A stretch of DNA of 64,000 bases, taken from assembly GCF_003943815.1 (NCBI RefSeq), contig NZ_RJNA01000005.1, forward strand, positions 67,078 through 131,077. Reading direction: 5' to 3'. Below are positions 55,394 to 63,919 of this stretch, piece after piece. Under the pieces are notes generated by a model. The model had not been told where the DNA came from. It searched no databases and saw only the letters and a program-made list of their open reading frames with translations. The DNA is from Streptococcus cristatus (GTDB taxonomy: Bacteria; Bacillota; Bacilli; Lactobacillales; Streptococcaceae). How positions within the stretch are numbered: the stretch's first letter is position 1; every line of letters begins with the position of its first letter. A program made the translations under genes and the position numbers.

Positions 55394-57613
55394 TTAGCCA
55401 TTGGTCCGTTTGACCGAATACACCTCTGGCACACTCTTGATCTTATCCACCACCGTCGTCAGCATGGACAGATTAGCAATGCCAAAAGAAACATGGATAT
55501 TAGCAAATTTCATATCCTTAGTTGGCTGGGCATTAACCGTTGAGATGTTTTTGGTGGTATTAGACAGCACCTGCAACACATCGTTAAGGAGGCCAGACCG
55601 ATTGAGACCATAAATATCAATGTGGGCTGTGTACTCTTTAGTCGAATTATTTTCTTCCCATTCCACATCAAGCAAGCGCTGTTCATAATTTTCCTGAGCC
55701 TTAAGATTCATGCAGTCTTGCCGGTGAATAGCTACGCCGCGTCCTTTGGTAATGTAACCAACAATATCGTCACCAGGCACAGGATTACAGCACTTAGCAA
55801 TCCGAATGAGGAGACCAGACGCTCCCTGAATGACCACACCGCCTTCGTGCTTGACCTTAAGGGTGTCTTTTTTATTTTCGACCTTGACTTCACCACCCTT
55901 GACCAATTCCTCTGCCTCTGCTTTGGCCTTGGCCCGCTCTTCCTCACGGCGCTCTTTTTCTGTCAAACGATTGAAAATACTAATGGCACCGATCTCACCG
56001 AAACCAATTGCCGCAAAAAGCGCTTCTTCGGTCTTATAGCTGGTCTTTTGCAGCACATCTTCCATGTGCTTCTTGTCCATGTACTTATTGGCTACATAAC
56101 CATTCTCCTGAAATTGAGCCTGCAAGAGCTCTCGCCCTTTAGAAATAGACAGCTCCTTGTCTTGATTTTTAAAGAACTGACGGATTTTATTTCTAGCCTT
56201 GCTGGTCTTGACAAGATTAAGCCAGTCACGACTAGGTCCAAAGGAATTGGCATTGGTGATGATTTCCACCTGATCCCCAGTCTTCAGCTTGGTATTGAGC
56301 GGCACCATGCGGCCATTAACCTTGGCTCCTGTCGCCTTCTCCCCAACCTTAGTATGAATCTCATAGGCAAAATCAATGGGTCCTGAGTCCTTAGGCAAAG
56401 AACGCACTGCTCCATCCGGTGTGAAGACATAGATTTCCTCAGCAAGATAGCTTTCCTTAACCGAATCAACAAATTCCTTAGCATCACCAGACTGATTCTG
56501 CAATTCCATCAATTCCTTGATCCAATTCATCCCGATGGCAGATTCCTTGCCATCAACTTGACCCTTAATTCCTTTTTTATAGGCCCAGTGAGCAGCAACC
56601 CCGTATTCTGCGACTTCGTGCATTTCCTTGGTTCGAATCTGGAACTCAATCGGACCTTTAGGACCATAAACGGTCGTATGGATGGACTGGTAGCCATTGG
56701 CCTTGCGGTTGGCAATATAATCCTTGAAACGCCCCGGCATGGGTTTCCAAAGCTCATGGATGTAACCCAGCATGGCATAGACATCACTGTGAGTGCTCAA
56801 AATGCAACGAATAGCAATCAGATCGTAGATCTCATCAAACCGCTTCTTCTTGTCCTGCATTTTGCGGTAGATGGAGTAAATATGCTTGGGACGACCATAA
56901 ATCTTCCCATGCAGATTGCGCTCACCCGCGTAGGTTTCAATCTTGTGGACAACTTCCTCTACCAGAGCTTCCCGCTCTCGACGCTTCTCCTTCATCATGT
57001 GGGAAATTTTATAAAATTCCGTCGGATTGAGATAACGGAAAGATAAGTCTTCCAATTCCCATTTGACACTGGAAATCCCCAAACGATGGGCCAGAGGAGC
57101 ATAAATTTCCATCGTTTCCTGCGAGATCCGCTCTTGCTTGTCTGGCCGTAAATGATTCAGAGTACGCATATTATGCAGACGGTCAGCCAGCTTGACCAAG
57201 ATCACTCGAAGGTCTTCTGACATGGCCATGAGCATCTTGCGATGATTTTCCGCCAACTGTTCTTCGTGAGACTTGTATTTGACTTTCCCAAGCTTGGTTA
57301 CACCATCCACAATCACGCGCACATCATGACCGAATTCCCGCTCCAGATCGTCCAAGGTCGCCGCCGTATCCTCTACGACGTCATGCAAAAAACCACAGGC
57401 TACTGAAACAGCATCCAGCTTGAGCTTGGCTAAAATTCCCGCCACCTGAATCGGATGGACTATATAGGGCTCTCCCGACTTACGAGTTTGCCCGCTATGG
57501 CATTCCATCGCATAAATCAACGCTTTTTGAACAAAAGCCACATCCTCTGCAGCTAAATATTTTTTGGTTAGGGCTACAACCTGATTCCCCGTTAAATTTT
57601 CTTCTTTTGGCAT
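55394..57613 (-). CDS. relA: Bifunctional (p)ppGpp synthetase/hydrolase
   Basis: 739 residues with the full RelA/SpoT layout. The N-terminal HD hydrolase is intact (HPIQVAGILAKL, CGFLHDVVEDT), then the synthetase (YGRPKHIYSIYRKMQDK, YDLIAIRCIL), TGS (VFTPDGAVRSLPKDSGPIDFAY), a helical/zinc-finger-like segment with RIAKCCNPVPGDDI, and a C-terminal ACT domain. It makes and destroys (p)ppGpp on amino acid starvation. It is transcribed before dtd. Confidence 0.96.
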   Translation of the reverse strand: MPKEENLTGNQVVALTKKYLAAEDVAFVQKALIYAMECHSGQTRKSGEPYIVHPIQVAGILAKLKLDAVSVACGFLHDVVEDTAATLDDLEREFGHDVRVIVDGVTKLGKVKYKSHEEQLAENHRKMLMAMSEDLRVILVKLADRLHNMRTLNHLRPDKQERISQETMEIYAPLAHRLGISSVKWELEDLSFRYLNPTEFYKISHMMKEKRREREALVEEVVHKIETYAGERNLHGKIYGRPKHIYSIYRKMQDKKKRFDEIYDLIAIRCILSTHSDVYAMLGYIHELWKPMPGRFKDYIANRKANGYQSIHTTVYGPKGPIEFQIRTKEMHEVAEYGVAAHWAYKKGIKGQVDGKESAIGMNWIKELMELQNQSGDAKEFVDSVKESYLAEEIYVFTPDGAVRSLPKDSGPIDFAYEIHTKVGEKATGAKVNGRMVPLNTKLKTGDQVEIITNANSFGPSRDWLNLVKTSKARNKIRQFFKNQDKELSISKGRELLQAQFQENGYVANKYMDKKHMEDVLQKTSYKTEEALFAAIGFGEIGAISIFNRLTEKERREEERAKAKAEAEELVKGGEVKVENKKDTLKVKHEGGVVIQGASGLLIRIAKCCNPVPGDDIVGYITKGRGVAIHRQDCMNLKAQENYEQRLLDVEWEENNSTKEYTAHIDIYGLNRSGLLNDVLQVLSNTTKNISTVNAQPTKDMKFANIHVSFGIANLSMLTTVVDKIKSVPEVYSVKRTNG

Positions 57614-57887
57614 GCATTCTCTCCGCTTTCTTGCCTACTATTTTAACATTTTTAAATCAATATGAAAACCAAGAGGACTAGAATAAAAGTACGGTGGCAG
57701 AATAGAACTACGTTTTCAAAGATTTAGCTTGCCTCCCTTGTTTCTGAGGCAAGACTTAAAAAATTTTCCTAGAGCTATAAACAGTCCCAGCCCCGTGAAG
57801 CTGCACAACAATTGATGGCTATTGAGCAAGCAGCTGCAACCTCAAGGATCTCTTTCTAATAAAAAGCGAGGCCGAGACACTTTTGTC
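57614..57887. other. Intergenic stretch with a short open fragment
   Basis: Between relA and the 46-residue gene. The plus strand has an open stretch 57773-57859 that could encode PREAAQQLMAIEQAAATSR near its end and stops at TAA, but it has no start or ribosome site. It may be a gene-end remnant. Nothing else is supported. Confidence 0.3.
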
Positions 57888-57896
57888 TCAACCTCT
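57867..57896 (-). terminator. Terminator overlapping the end of the 46-residue gene, related to the repeat
   Basis: GAGGCCGAGAC (57868-57878) can pair with GTCTCAACCTC (57885-57895), and the minus strand goes on GCTTTTTATTAG. The stop codon is inside the stem, and the letters resemble the first hairpin of the 175-bp repeat. Confidence 0.75.
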
Positions 57897-58028
57897 GTGA
57901 TGAAAATGATGTACTTTCTCCATATGAGCCACTTCTTTTAGAAACTCATAATAGGCATAGATGAGGTAACCAGCAGAGGCCACACCCAAAATAGCTATTG
58001 ATACTTCAAATAAGGTAGACAAAGACAT
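57888..58028 (-). CDS. 46-residue membrane peptide with a histidine-rich tail
   Basis: ATG 58028 behind a near-perfect AGGAGG; stop TGA at 57888. The peptide has one hydrophobic helix (about residues 8-27), then a charged tail ending HMEKVHHFHHRG, with six histidines in the last twelve residues. I do not recognise a family. A promoter (58162-58134) and a terminator overlapping the stop make it a stand-alone gene. The tail could bind a transition metal, but this is inference. Too short for usual gene calls. Confidence 0.65.
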   Translation of the reverse strand: MSLSTLFEVSIAILGVASAGYLIYAYYEFLKEVAHMEKVHHFHHRG

Positions 58029-58133
58029 GATAAACCTCCTCTCCTTATTTCAAACTACAATGTGCAAAGCGACCATCAGCGGCTGTTTCGTTTCCGATTT
58101 TTTCCTTTCTAGCCTGCCTCCAGATTCACCTTT

Positions 58134-58162
58134 ATTATACCAAATTTAAGATAGGAAAACAA
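58134..58162 (-). promoter_or_regulatory. Promoter of the 46-residue peptide gene
   Basis: Minus strand TTGTTT (58162-58157), 17 bp, TATAAT (58139-58134), leaving an untranslated leader of about 100 nt. Confidence 0.7.
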
Positions 58163-58260
58163 TGGAAATCCCTTTATAAAAACAATTTTCCCTGACAATT
58201 TTGTAAAGCTTGATGCTACTTCCGTTGCTCATTTCTACACCTAAACTTACCCTTTAACCA

Positions 58261-58290
58261 AAAAAGTTAGGAACACTTTCCTAACTTTCT
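58261..58290 (-). terminator. Terminator after ssb
   Basis: AAAGTTAGGAA (58263-58273) pairs with TTCCTAACTTT (58278-58288); T-run on the minus strand. Confidence 0.85.
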
Positions 58291-58329
58291 TCTCTTTTAT
58301 CATGAACACTCAAGACCAGAAAACCACTT

Positions 58330-58725
58330 TTAAAAAGGGAGTTCCTCCTCTTCCAGCACCAAATCTGCTAGATCTGCCCCAGTATTATTCTCACGGAGTG
58401 CTCTCTGGGCTCGGCTTTCTAAAAGCTGAAAGCCGCTGCAAAGAACTTCTGTCACATAATGAGTGGTTCCATCCTTTTCATAGCGGCGGCTCCGCAATTC
58501 TCCGTCCAGAGAAATCAAACTCCCCTTACTAGCATAACTTGCCAAGGTTTCAGCCAAGCGTCCCCAGACAACAAGATTGATAAAATCCGCTTCACGCTCT
58601 CCGTTTTGGCTCTTGTACCGGCGATTCACCGCCACTGTCGCACGCGCGACCGACTTATCATTTGCTGTCTTGTGTAACTCTGGTGTAGCCGTCAGCCGGC
58701 CAATGATGATGACTTTATTATACAT
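58330..58725 (-). CDS. ssbB: Single-stranded DNA-binding protein, competence-type (SsbB-like)
   Basis: 131 residues, the length of streptococcal SsbB (SsbA is about 160). The OB fold is complete (MYNKVIIIGRLTATPELHKT, ATVAVNRRY, FINLVVWGRLAE), with a short linker and an acidic end EEEELPF that serves as the partner-binding tip. It protects incoming single strands during transformation. A competence-like box lies just upstream. AGGAGG precedes ATG. Confidence 0.9.
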   Translation of the reverse strand: MYNKVIIIGRLTATPELHKTANDKSVARATVAVNRRYKSQNGEREADFINLVVWGRLAETLASYASKGSLISLDGELRSRRYEKDGTTHYVTEVLCSGFQLLESRAQRALRENNTGADLADLVLEEEELPF

Positions 58726-58745
58726 ATTCTTTCCTCCTATCTATT

Positions 58746-58753
58746 TATTCGCG
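58746..58753 (-). promoter_or_regulatory. Competence (ComX) promoter box upstream of ssbB
   Basis: Minus strand CGCGAATA matches the cin-box TACGAATA at six of eight bases including the CGAATA core, 20 bp before the ATG. ssbB is a known late competence gene. Confidence 0.6.
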
Positions 58754-58766
58754 AGAAAAGACAAAA

Positions 58767-58787
58767 AAATCGTGAAAATCACGATTT
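58767..58787 (-). terminator. Terminator after ytpR
   Basis: AAATCGTGA (58767-58775) pairs with TCACGATTT (58779-58787); TTTTTTG follows on the minus strand. Confidence 0.85.
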
Positions 58788-58805
58788 CCTTTTCTATACT
58801 AAGTC

Positions 58806-59432
58806 TTAAGACTGCCAGTGTTTAGCTGGATCAAAGGCCGTTCCGACCGTTTCACTATCGGCCAATTCAATGATACCACGTTTTTGCGGTGCATTTGGCA
58901 ACTGGAGCTCCCGTGGGCTGCACATCATACCAAAACTCTTTTCGCCACGGAGTTCTCCTGGAAAGATGAGATTGCCCTTCGGCATCATAGCACCAGGCAA
59001 AGCCACGATCGTCTTAAGACCGACACGAGCATTCGGAGCGCCAGCCACGATTTGAACCGTCTGATCAGCTGCCACCTGCACTTGACAAATATTGAGGTGG
59101 TCACTGTCAGGGTGGGCTACCATCTCAAGGATTTCCCCCACAATAAACTTAGGATCACGGTCATTAACCAGCTCGGCTTGGAAGCCTTCTTTGGTCAATT
59201 CTTGATTGAGAGTCGCAACCTGCTCATCTGTCAGCTGAACCTGTCCGCGCCCTGCAATTTCAAAAAGGTTTGACAATTCAAAAATGTTCCAAGCTACTGT
59301 CTGTCCATTATCTTCACGGTAAACACGCGCAACATTTCCCTTGCGCTCAGCGCTTAGTTTAGCTCCCTGATCATCGGCAGCGATGATCATGAGAACATCT
59401 CCGACATGCTCTTTGTTATATGTAAAAATCAT
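58806..59432 (-). CDS. ytpR: YtpR-family tRNA-binding protein
   Basis: 208 residues from ATG 59432. The N-terminal DUF4479 part (MIFTYNKEHVGDVLMI) precedes a tRNA-binding OB domain like the one of PheT/MetG: KFIVGEILEMVAHPDSDHLNICQVQV, VAGAPNARVGLKTIVALPGA and SFGMMCSPREL. Function in cells is unclear. The thioredoxin and small exported protein genes lie upstream on the same strand. Confidence 0.9.
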   Translation of the reverse strand: MIFTYNKEHVGDVLMIIAADDQGAKLSAERKGNVARVYREDNGQTVAWNIFELSNLFEIAGRGQVQLTDEQVATLNQELTKEGFQAELVNDRDPKFIVGEILEMVAHPDSDHLNICQVQVAADQTVQIVAGAPNARVGLKTIVALPGAMMPKGNLIFPGELRGEKSFGMMCSPRELQLPNAPQKRGIIELADSETVGTAFDPAKHWQS

Positions 59433-59462
59433 TTCTTCCTCCAAAAATACTTTTAAAACTTT

Positions 59463-59777
59463 TTATAAACTCGCTAAAAAATCATTGATTTGACTCTTGG
59501 TCTTGCGGTCGCGATTGACATAGCGACCAATCTCTCGTCCATCTTCCACGACAACCAGACTAGGTATCCCATAAACATCCCATTTTTGGGCCACAGCCAT
59601 ATACTGATCCCGATCCACCTCGACAAAGGTAAAGTCAGGATTCTCCGCTTCTATCTCTGGCAGAAAAGGCTTGATGAAGCGACAGTCTCCGCACCAATCT
59701 GCTGTGAAAAAGAAGACAGTCTTCTCCTTATGCTCCACATAAGAAGCTAGCTCCTCCATACTTTGCGGCCGAATCAT
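59463..59777 (-). CDS. Thioredoxin-family protein
   Basis: 104 residues from ATG 59777, which overlaps the previous stop (TGATG). Thioredoxin fold with active site WCGDC in FFTADWCGDCRFIKPF, the cis-Pro in YGIPSLVVV. WCGDC differs from the thioredoxin WCGPC, suggesting a different redox potential. Cytoplasmic. Confidence 0.88.
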   Translation of the reverse strand: MIRPQSMEELASYVEHKEKTVFFFTADWCGDCRFIKPFLPEIEAENPDFTFVEVDRDQYMAVAQKWDVYGIPSLVVVEDGREIGRYVNRDRKTKSQINDFLASL

Positions 59778-60061
59778 CACTCTTCCTCATAGGTCAGCTG
59801 ATCATTTTCATATACGAAGGTGAAATGACGGTCGTCTTCTAGGACAACTCCTCCAACAGTGCGGCTGTCGCTTGATTCATAAAGTTCCACATAGACCGTT
59901 GCAATCGGTCCTCGGCTGGCAAAAAATTCCCGCACGACCTGAACAATTTCTTCTCTATTACGCAGTCTTTTCTGCTCCTGCACAAGCTTGGCAGCTCCAA
60001 AGGCCACGGCTCCCGCTCCCAAAAGAGCGGTTGTCGTTAAAATGATTTTTTTAGCTTTCAT
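59777..60061 (-). CDS. Small membrane-anchored protein (DUF4651-like)
   Basis: 94 residues from ATG 60061. It has a lysine-rich start and one helix (IILTTTALLGAGAVAFGAAKL), then a small domain (VREFFASRGPIATVYVELYES). I recall DUF4651 for this locus, with moderate certainty. The ATG comes only 7 nt after the -10, and no Shine-Dalgarno is present. It is translationally coupled to the thioredoxin gene. Confidence 0.75.
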   Translation of the reverse strand: MKAKKIILTTTALLGAGAVAFGAAKLVQEQKRLRNREEIVQVVREFFASRGPIATVYVELYESSDSRTVGGVVLEDDRHFTFVYENDQLTYEEE

Positions 60062-60098
60062 GTAGAATATTTTAACACAAAAGCGCATAGGCGACAAA
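60062..60098 (-). promoter_or_regulatory. Promoter of the DUF4651-like gene, placed as for a leaderless mRNA
   Basis: Minus strand TTGTCG, 17 bp, TAAAAT, then 7 nt before ATG 60061, so transcription would begin at or next to the start codon. Confidence 0.45.
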
Positions 60099-60187
60099 CA
60101 ATATTGCAGATTTCTCAGCTTCTTTTAGTTCATCCTGTTATTCCCTCTAAAAAAGTGATAAAATAGAGGCAGAAAGAAGGTAAATTT

Positions 60188-61252
60188 ATGTCTGACTTAT
60201 TTTCAAAAATCAAGGAAGTGACAGAGCTTTCAGCAATCTCTGGTCACGAGGCACCTGTCCGCAGCTATCTGCGAGAAAAAATCACTCCTCACGTTGATGA
60301 GGTCGTTACCGACGGTCTAGGCGGCATCTTCGGGGTTCGGCATTCTCAAGCTGAAAATGCTCCCCGCGTTCTGGTTGCGGCTCACATGGACGAGGTTGGC
60401 TTCATGGTCAGCGAGATCAAGCCCGACGGGACTTTCCGTGTAGTGGAAATCGGTGGCTGGAATCCATTGGTCGTGAGCAGTCAACGCTTCAAACTCTTTA
60501 CCCGCGAAGGACGAGAAATCCCTGTCATCTCAGGCTCTGTCCCTCCTCATCTGACACGCGGTGCTGGCGGACCAGTCATGCCACAGATTGCAGATATTGT
60601 CTTTGACGGTGGCTTTGCAGATAAGACAGAAGCTGAAAGCTACGGCATCCGTCCAGGAGACACGATCGTGCCAGACAGCTCTGCTATTCTCACAGCTAAC
60701 GGAAAAAATATCATCTCCAAAGCCTGGGATAACCGCTACGGCGTCCTTATGGTCAGCGAATTGGCTCAAACCTTGTCTGGTCAAGAACTAGGAAACCAAC
60801 TCTATGTCGGCGCCAATGTTCAAGAAGAGGTTGGCCTGCGTGGTGCCCATGCTTCAACGACAAAATTTGCCCCTGAGGTCTTCCTAGCTGTGGACTGCTC
60901 CCCAGCTGGTGACATCTACGGCGGTCAAGGAGCCATCGGTGATGGAACGCTGATTCGTTTCTTTGATCCGGGTCATCTCATGCTGCCAGCTATGAAAGAC
61001 TTCCTCTTGACAACCGCAGAAGAAGCTGGCATCAAGTATCAATACTACTGCGGCAAGGGCGGAACGGATGCTGGCGCTGCCCATCTCCAAAGCGGCGGCG
61101 TACCATCTACTACCATCGGTGTCTGCGCTCGCTACATTCATTCCCACCAAACTCTCTATGCCATGGACGATTTCCTGCAAGCCCAAGCCTTCCTGCAAGC
61201 TCTGGTTAAAAAGCTAGATCGCGCAACAGTGGACACGATTACCAACTACTGA
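60188..61252 (+). CDS. pepA: Glutamyl aminopeptidase, M42 family
   Basis: 354 residues. Metal and catalytic residues: AAHMDEVGFMV, KAWDNRYGVLM (bridging Asp), NVQEEVGLRGA (the Glu pair), AVDCSPAGD and a final RYIHSHQTLY. M42 enzymes are large hollow oligomers that remove N-terminal acidic residues. AGAAGG precedes the ATG. It diverges from the DUF4651 gene, 126 bp apart. Confidence 0.93.
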   Translation: MSDLFSKIKEVTELSAISGHEAPVRSYLREKITPHVDEVVTDGLGGIFGVRHSQAENAPRVLVAAHMDEVGFMVSEIKPDGTFRVVEIGGWNPLVVSSQRFKLFTREGREIPVISGSVPPHLTRGAGGPVMPQIADIVFDGGFADKTEAESYGIRPGDTIVPDSSAILTANGKNIISKAWDNRYGVLMVSELAQTLSGQELGNQLYVGANVQEEVGLRGAHASTTKFAPEVFLAVDCSPAGDIYGGQGAIGDGTLIRFFDPGHLMLPAMKDFLLTTAEEAGIKYQYYCGKGGTDAGAAHLQSGGVPSTTIGVCARYIHSHQTLYAMDDFLQAQAFLQALVKKLDRATVDTITNY

Positions 61253-61260
61253 TTTCGAAA

Positions 61261-61287
61261 AGCAGCCCGTTCTTCATTCGGGCTGCT
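61261..61287 (+). terminator. Terminator after pepA
   Basis: AGCAGCCCG (61261-61269) pairs with CGGGCTGCT (61279-61287), followed by a weak T-tract. Confidence 0.75.
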
Positions 61288-61339
61288 ATCTATTTTATCT
61301 AATATACTTTCTTTTAATTTTCCAATTTGAAGAAAATTT

Positions 61340-61348
61340 TGTTATAAT
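61340..61348 (+). promoter_or_regulatory. Extended -10 promoter of the DUF1846 gene
   Basis: TGTTATAAT (61340-61348) is an extended -10 element 24 bp before the ATG, with no strong -35. Confidence 0.55.
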
Positions 61349-61371
61349 GCTTAGCAGAGGTGAAACTATAC

Positions 61372-62856
61372 ATGAAAAAAATTGCTTTTGATTCAGAAAA
61401 ATACTTAAACCTGCAGCGCGACCATATCTTGGAGCGCATTAATCAATTTGAGGGCAAATTGTACATGGAATTCGGCGGTAAAATGCTGGAAGACTTCCAC
61501 GCTGCCCGTGTCCTGCCAGGTTATGAGCCGGACAATAAAATTAGACTGCTCAAAGAGCTCAAGGACCAAGTAGAGATTGTCATTGCTATCAATGCCAATA
61601 ATATTGAGCACTCTAAAGCACGTGGGGACTTGGGCATTTCCTATGACCAAGAAGTGCTGCGCCTAATCGATACCTTTAACGAGCTGGATATTTATGTAGG
61701 ATCCGTAGTCATTACCCAATATTCTGGTCAGCCAGCAGCTGATCTCTTCCGCGCTCAGCTAGAAAAGAATGGAATTGACTCCTACATCCACTATCCAATC
61801 AAGGGCTATCCTACTGATATGGACCATATCATCTCACCTGAGGGAATGGGCAAGAACGACTATATTAAGACCAGTCGAAATCTGGTCGTAGTGACTGCGC
61901 CTGGTCCTGGTTCTGGTAAATTAGCTACTTGCTTGTCCAACATGTATCATGACCAAATCAATGGTCTCAAATCAGGCTATGCCAAGTTTGAGACCTTCCC
62001 TGTTTGGAATCTGCCCCTGCACCATCCGGTCAATCTAGCTTATGAGGCAGCAACAGCGGACTTGGACGATGTCAATATGATTGACCCTTTCCACCTGCAA
62101 ACCTATGGCGAAACCACTGTCAACTACAACCGTGATATCGAAATTTTCCCAGTCCTTAAGCGTATGCTGGAGCGTATCCTAGGTAAATCACCTTATGCTT
62201 CTCCAACAGACATGGGCGTCAACATGGTCGGCTTTGCCATTGTAGATAATGATGCGGCTATCGAGGCATCTCAACAGGAAATCATCCGCCGCTACTACCA
62301 GACGATTCTAGACTTCAAGGCGGAGCGCGTTTCTGAATCTGCTATCAAGAAAATCGAACTCTTGATGAATGACCTAGGCATCACACCACTGGATCGTAAA
62401 GTAACAGTTGTTGCGCGCGATAAAGCTGAAAGCACTGGTGAACCAGCTCTGGCCTTGGAATTACCAAACGGTGAAATCGTAACTGGTAAAACCTCTGAAC
62501 TCTTTGGCCCTACGGCTGCTGTATTGATTAATGCCATTAAGAAATTAGCCAATATTGCCAAAGAGACTAAGCTGATCGAGCCCGAGTACGTTAAACCAAT
62601 CCAAGGTCTGAAAATCAATCATTTGGGCAGCCGCAATCCGCGCCTTCACTCAAATGAGATCTTGATGGCTCTGGCAATCACAGCCATGGAAAATCAAGAT
62701 GCTGCCCAAGCCATGCAAGAGCTTGGAAATCTCAAGGGCAGCGAAGCTCATTCAACCGTAATGCTGACAGATGAAGACAAAAATGTCCTGCGCAAACTCG
62801 GCATCCATGTAACCATGGATCCTGTTCATCAGTATGATCGACTTTATAGAAAATAA
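61372..62856 (+). CDS. DUF1846 family protein
   Basis: 494 residues from ATG 61372 with AGAGGTG upstream; GTG 61360 is in frame but lacks support. The family opens [23 protein letters not shown] and holds [18 protein letters not shown], a P-loop-like motif, and [15 protein letters not shown]. It is widespread in Firmicutes with structures known but no settled function. A hairpin at 62858-62881 then repeat copy D follow. Confidence 0.9.
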   Translation: MKKIAFDSEKYLNLQRDHILERINQFEGKLYMEFGGKMLEDFHAARVLPGYEPDNKIRLLKELKDQVEIVIAINANNIEHSKARGDLGISYDQEVLRLIDTFNELDIYVGSVVITQYSGQPAADLFRAQLEKNGIDSYIHYPIKGYPTDMDHIISPEGMGKNDYIKTSRNLVVVTAPGPGSGKLATCLSNMYHDQINGLKSGYAKFETFPVWNLPLHHPVNLAYEAATADLDDVNMIDPFHLQTYGETTVNYNRDIEIFPVLKRMLERILGKSPYASPTDMGVNMVGFAIVDNDAAIEASQQEIIRRYYQTILDFKAERVSESAIKKIELLMNDLGITPLDRKVTVVARDKAESTGEPALALELPNGEIVTGKTSELFGPTAAVLINAIKKLANIAKETKLIEPEYVKPIQGLKINHLGSRNPRLHSNEILMALAITAMENQDAAQAMQELGNLKGSEAHSTVMLTDEDKNVLRKLGIHVTMDPVHQYDRLYRK

Positions 62857-62857
62857 A

Positions 62858-62881
62858 AACAAGCTCTGTTAAAAGCTTGTT
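62858..62881 (+). terminator. Terminator-like hairpin after the DUF1846 gene
   Basis: AACAAGCT (62858-62865) pairs with AGCTTGTT (62874-62881). No T-run follows, so it is weak alone. Confidence 0.5.
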
Positions 62882-62885
62882 GAGA

Positions 62886-63060
62886 GAGAGTGGGACAGAA
62901 ATCGGTAATTCATCAGAATTCGATTTCGTCGTCCCACCTCCGCACAGTTGAGTAGGGCTGTAAAAGCTGATGAAATCAGCGTAGTAGAGTCCACTCAACC
63001 ACTGCGTCTTACTCGACAATCCAAATACAATTGAGAGGCTAGGACTTTTGTCCCAGCCTC
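62886..63060 (-). repeat. 175-bp structured repeat, copy D
   Basis: Minus-strand copy whose GAGGCTGGGAC end is 3 bp behind the stop codon of the 144-residue protein gene, with a T-run in between. It differs from the others at several bases, for example CATCAG for CGTTAG. Confidence 0.9.
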
Positions 63061-63063
63061 TTT

Positions 63064-63498
63064 TTAATAACGTTTAGACAGGAGAAAGCGCAAGAGATAG
63101 TAAAGTCCCAAAACTAGGATAATGGTCAAGGTCAGAAACTGATTGAGATTTAAAATGATAGGAAAAATCATAGACAGAAGGCTTAGTCCTGCTGCCAGCA
63201 GCAATAGGATGTCAAACAGCAGAGTGCGAGTCTTTTCGTCAATCATCCGATTGCGCTCATCCGTCACCTGAATGTAGAGCCTATTAAAGGCTTCCTCCTG
63301 TTTCAAGGCAAGATTATAACGCAGAACCATCAAAGAAATCCCTAAAAGCAGACCCACCATGATGCCTTCCTGTAAATCATCCAGAGAATGAATGTAGCTC
63401 CATCCCAGTCCCAGCCAGAGGACTAGGATTAGGATGCGACCTATGATCACTTTCTTTTGAAGTTTTTTCCGAAATTCTTGTTTAGTTAATGCTTCCAT
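63064..63498 (-). CDS. Membrane protein of an XRE-linked operon
   Basis: 144 residues with four hydrophobic helices in two pairs (about 20-35 and 46-59; 94-110 and 117-138) flanking a cytosolic charged loop with DERNRMIDEKTR. Small proteins of this kind are common next to XRE regulators in Firmicutes, but I cannot assign a function. AGGAGG precedes ATG 63498, 9 bp behind the 54-residue gene. Third gene of the operon. Confidence 0.8.
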   Translation of the reverse strand: MEALTKQEFRKKLQKKVIIGRILILVLWLGLGWSYIHSLDDLQEGIMVGLLLGISLMVLRYNLALKQEEAFNRLYIQVTDERNRMIDEKTRTLLFDILLLLAAGLSLLSMIFPIILNLNQFLTLTIILVLGLYYLLRFLLSKRY

Positions 63499-63507
63499 AT
63501 CAGCCTC

Positions 63508-63672
63508 CTATTTTTCATACGCTTGAAAAATTTTCAAAATCACGACAATCAGGAACATTCCCACAACAGGCAGGATTTCCTTAGGGATAAAATTGGCTTG
63601 CAAATGGAGATAAGACAAGCCAACAACGACCAAAATAGCCAATATCCATTTACACAAATAAGTCCATTTCAT
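63508..63672 (-). CDS. 54-residue membrane protein of the XRE operon
   Basis: ATG 63672, stop TAG ending at 63508. Two hydrophobic helices (about 8-24 and 34-48). The ATG overlaps the stop of the XRE gene (ATGA), which argues strongly that it is real despite its length. Function unknown; it could be a small partner of the 144-residue protein. Confidence 0.75.
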   Translation of the reverse strand: MKWTYLCKWILAILVVVGLSYLHLQANFIPKEILPVVGMFLIVVILKIFQAYEK

Positions 63673-63872
63673 GATTCATCCTCCTCAAAGAGAAACACTT
63701 CTTCAATCCTTAAATTGAAAAAGGATGCAATTTTATGAGCCAAAAGCAGCGAAGCATTGTAGCGGCCCTTTTCCAAAGAAATAATCGTTTGTCTCGTAAC
63801 TTCTAGCTTCTCAGCCAGTTCTTCTTGGCTGAGCTTTTTTCTTTTTCGCAATTCTTGAATTCGATTTTCCAA
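63669..63872 (-). CDS. XRE/Cro-type regulator, TTG start
   Basis: 67 residues: RIQELRKRKKLSQEELAEKL then EVTRQTIISLEKGRYNAS, a helix-turn-helix of the Cro/CI type with an acidic C-terminal tail. The start is TTG at 63872, preceded by AAAAGGAGG; no ATG fits. It probably represses its own operon. An inverted GTAAA/TTTAC pair sits in the leader and a third copy between the promoter boxes. Confidence 0.85.
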   Translation of the reverse strand: MENRIQELRKRKKLSQEELAEKLEVTRQTIISLEKGRYNASLLLAHKIASFFNLRIEEVFLFEEDES

Positions 63873-63892
63873 GGCTGCCTCCTTTTCGCAAT

Positions 63893-63908
63893 GTAAAACA
63901 AACTTTAC
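63893..63908. promoter_or_regulatory. Candidate operator of the XRE operon
   Basis: GTAAA (63893-63897) and TTTAC (63904-63908) are inverted with 6 nt between, downstream of the -10. CTTTAC occurs again at 63931-63936 between -10 and -35. Confidence 0.5.
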
Positions 63909-63919
63909 TTTTCAAACAT

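Noticed and set aside
55622..56386. 254-codon plus-strand frame opposite relA
   Set aside because: Shadow of the conserved relA frame, with no supported start.
62732..63019. Minus-strand open frame through repeat copy D (KTQWLSGLYYADFISFYSP...)
   Set aside because: The frame is given by the repeat itself and by the antisense of the DUF1846 gene; no ribosome site. The same peptide would be read from the other copies.
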